From Pseudarthrobacter psychrotolerans (lineage in GTDB: Bacteria > Actinomycetota > Actinomycetes > Actinomycetales > Micrococcaceae), in assembly GCF_009911795.1 (NCBI RefSeq), contig NZ_CP047898.1, positions 4,402,001 to 4,466,000 of the forward strand: a DNA stretch of 64,000 bases. Reading direction: 5' to 3'. A program made the translations under genes and the position numbers. The notes beneath the pieces were generated by a model. The model was given only the letters and a program-made list of their open reading frames with translations, had not been told where the DNA came from and did not search any database. Position 1 is the first letter of the stretch. Every line of letters begins with the position of its first letter. This document shows, one piece after another, positions 62,425 through 64,000 of the stretch.

Positions 62425-62937
62425 GCACCACACTGAGTCCCAGCGACTCCACCGTGTCGAAGTACGGCGCCGGAACCGGAGTCCAATTGCTGCGGTCAAC
62501 CTCGTTTGTCTTGGTGACCAGCTCTTTAGAGTGGAAGTACGCCACCGACCGATTCTTCAGCACGCGCCGGACGCACGTCCCCTGCTTCACCGTCTGGTCC
62601 AGCTCATCCCAAAGGATTCCCTTCTCGGCGAGCATCGCCTTCCGGTTCCGGACTGAGACGCCGGTGAGCTGTTGTGGCTGAGTGATGGGAGGCGAGCATT
62701 CCGACGCTGTTCTTCATGGCGTCCGCCTGCCGCCAGCGCACGTATTCGAGTACACCTTCGGCGCCTTCCAGGTGGTGGGTGCGGCCGTCAAACAGGGCCA
62801 GGGTGTCCACCTCGGGCCGGAGCCGGCTGAACTTCGCGGTGGCCAGGGCGGCTGAGGTGGAGACGATCTTCTGTACCTGCCCGCCGAACCACTGCTGAGT
62901 GTTAGCGCCAGCCAGGTCAGAGAGCACCACGGAGATC
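62396..62937 (-). pseudogene. tRNA-His guanylyltransferase (Thg1)-like relic
   Basis: Thg1-family enzymes add a 5' nucleotide to tRNA-His or repair tRNA 5' ends. The relic has the middle and C-terminal regions: LSDLAGANTQQWFGGQVQKIVSTSAALATAKF, DGRTHHLEGAEGVLEYVRWRQADAMKNSVGMLASHH, and then in another frame MLAEKGILWDELDQTVKQGT and VPAPYFDTVESLGLS. Adding two bases near 62670 would join them. The N-terminal third, including the catalytic metal-binding Asp residues, is absent: homology begins about 62937, next to a DUF2182 relic. Confidence 0.85.
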
Positions 62938-63082
62938 GCTCGGTGTGATGAGTCTCGGCTGGATGGCGCTGATCGGGGCCTTCATTGCACGGGAGAAGAT
63001 GCTGCCGTGGAAACGGCTCGCCAACCGTTCCGTTGCGGTGTCGCTGGCCGTGATCGCGGTGGGCGGGACCTCACACCGGTAG
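62936..63082 (+). pseudogene. C-terminal relic of a DUF2182 membrane protein
   Basis: The frame reads LGVMSLGWMALIGAFIAREKM, then LPWKRLANRSVAVSLAVIAVGG and stops at 63080. This is the last helix region of DUF2182 (predicted metal-binding membrane) proteins. All the N-terminal part is missing. It meets the N-terminally truncated Thg1-like relic at about 62938, so one deletion explains both. Confidence 0.75.
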
Positions 63083-63421
63083 CGATGAACGGGATGGGGA
63101 TGTAGCGGCCTCACGATGGCCGATGGGAGACTTGAGGCCCAAACCGGTGGGGCTTCAAGTGTCCTTCGCGCGAGACCACATGGGCGCAAGCCGTGTCTTT
63201 GACCTTTTCTCCAACGAATTGCGCCTAGCATGGCGCTGGTAGGCGCATCCACTATCTCCGAGTTGAAGGCCAGAGGCCCGGAAGCTATCCGTGACTTACG
63301 GAATGCGGTCCGATTAACGGGTGCCATGCCGCCCCACTGAATTCCTCACTGTTTTTGCAAGCCAGGGAATCGCACAATTTTCGCGGTGCCGGACCTTCAT
63401 CTTCAACCACCTAAGGATCCA
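63083..63421. other. Intergenic region upstream of the binding protein gene
   Basis: No gene is supported here. It holds the fourth copy of the dispersed repeat (63129-63176), and an inverted repeat (GCGCCTA 63221-63227 with TAGGCGC 63240-63246) preceded by a TTTGACC stretch near 63198. It probably contains the promoter of the ABC binding protein gene, but no convincing -10 element with correct spacing was found. Confidence 0.4.
63129..63176. repeat. Dispersed repeat, copy near 63.15 kb
   Basis: ACTTGAGGCCC (63130-63140) and GGGGCTTCAAGT (about 63149-63160) form an imperfect palindrome. The second arm continues TGTCCTTCGCGCGAG, the same core as at 1600 and 24857-24927. Confidence 0.6.
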
Positions 63422-64000
63422 ATGCGCAACCGCTATCTAATCCCTGCCCTGACCGCTGCAACGGCCCTCATGCTTTCGGGTTGCGTGGACAACAGCGCCC
63501 CGGCGGCGGCGGACAAGGCATCTTCCTCCGCGAACACCGCAGTCCAAAAGAATGAGGAACTCGCGGCTTTGCTGCCGGTGAAAATGAAATCCGCGGGCGT
63601 CCTGAATGTGGGAATGGCCAACAATTACCCGCCCAACGAATTCAAGGACGGCAACGGCGCCCCGGCCGGCTGGTCGGTGGACCTCACCAATGCTTTGGGC
63701 GCATCGCTCGGGCTGAAGGTCAACTTTGATATCGGCACGTTCGACAACATCCTCCCGTCCGTCAAGGCGGGCAAGGACCACATGGGCATGTCGTCGTTCA
63801 CCGACACGCTGGAACGCGAAAAGCAGGTCGATTTCGTGAACTACTACTCGGCCGGCATCCAGTGGGCTGCGCCGAAGGGCAAGACCGTGGACCCGGACAA
63901 CGCCTGCGGACTCAAGGTTGCCGTCCAGGCCACCACCTATGAGGACACCCACGAGGTGCCGGCCAAGTCCAAGGCGTGCACGGATGCGGGCAAACCCGCC
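63422..64000 (+). CDS. Amino-acid-type ABC transporter substrate-binding lipoprotein, 3' end outside the window
   Basis: This is the extracellular binding protein of an ABC importer (family 3, amino-acid type). The visible 193 residues start with a signal peptide and lipobox LSGC at Cys20, then LNVGMANNYPPNEFKDGNGAPAGWSVDLTNALGASLGL, TFDNILPSVKAGK and MGMSSFTDTLEREKQVDFVNYY, the typical pattern. It probably binds a polar amino acid or an opine-like compound. CTAAGGA lies upstream. The permease and ATPase genes would follow outside the window. Confidence 0.9.
   Translation, partial: MRNRYLIPALTAATALMLSGCVDNSAPAAADKASSSANTAVQKNEELAALLPVKMKSAGVLNVGMANNYPPNEFKDGNGAPAGWSVDLTNALGASLGLKVNFDIGTFDNILPSVKAGKDHMGMSSFTDTLEREKQVDFVNYYSAGIQWAAPKGKTVDPDNACGLKVAVQATTYEDTHEVPAKSKACTDAGKPA

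Noticed and set aside
62917..63327. 136-codon minus-strand frame opposite the DUF2182 relic
   Set aside because: It shows no recognisable domain and overlaps a plus-strand relic with clear homology.

Overview
The window is high-GC DNA from an actinobacterium, most likely a member of the Arthrobacter/Pseudarthrobacter group (Micrococcaceae). This is inferred from gene content: a mycothiol-transferase-like DinB protein, a DUF6318-type lipoprotein, a resuscitation-promoting factor with LysM, a DUF6457-like protein beside a molybdopterin oxidoreductase, a DUF222/HNH endonuclease gene, and frequent GTG starts. No rRNA, tRNA or CRISPR array was recognised. Because of the GC content nearly every gene carries long antisense open frames, which are left out.

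Layout. 0-6.5 kb: the end of a DHA2 drug-efflux MFS gene, a heterodimeric ABC exporter pair, a thioesterase and a small membrane protein. 6.5-10.2 kb: a McrB-like motor gene, a McrC-like nuclease gene and a coupled 50-residue ORF. 10.2-14.3 kb: a divergent histidine kinase/response regulator pair, an Hpt-like protein lacking its phospho-histidine, a Vsr mismatch endonuclease and a PNPOx-family protein. 14.5-17.8 kb: a lipoprotein, a PKD-like secreted protein, an Old-Yellow-Enzyme reductase and a small unknown. 18-20.6 kb: tex. 20.6-24.8 kb: an IS21-family element (2,744 bp, 6-bp target duplication) inserted in a DUF222/HNH gene. 25-34.6 kb: SDR, MSMEG_6728-like protein, Rpf, UvrA-like ATPase, adenine deaminase, a winged-helix/H1-like/X25 fusion protein, YceI and acylphosphatase. 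34.7-41 kb: MFS exporter, a RecB-like nuclease-helicase and a frameshifted terC. 41-49 kb: FdhF/YdeP oxidoreductase, formaldehyde dehydrogenase, a Tat-exported phosphoesterase and small proteins. 49-52 kb: an ArsR-SRPBCC operon and a frameshifted YbdK-type ligase. 52-63.1 kb: small enzymes mixed with gene relics. 63.4 kb to the edge: the start of an amino-acid-type ABC binding protein.

How the parts work together. The McrB/McrC/small-ORF cluster is a candidate modified-DNA defence module, but the McrC-like protein has Asn where the catalytic (D/E)xK acid is expected. Formaldehyde dehydrogenase and the FdhF-like protein sit together and may form a C1-oxidation or detoxification neighbourhood. 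The ArsR gene overlaps two SRPBCC genes and has a palindromic operator at its start. The stretch from about 53 to 63 kb is a zone of decay: a flavoprotein dehydrogenase is represented only by fragments on either side of a polysaccharide deacetylase gene; a GNAT gene runs into that flavoprotein; and divergent Thg1-like and DUF2182 genes have both lost their 5' halves at a single junction.

Several recognisable genes (istA, HNH, terC, the YbdK-like ligase, GNAT, Thg1) can be restored by adding single bases. In four cases the restored length is an exact multiple of three. The pattern could be real decay or a systematic single-base deletion problem in the assembly, and the sequence alone cannot decide. 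Two families of small intergenic palindromes and in-frame minisatellites in several otherwise conserved enzymes are the other recurring structures.
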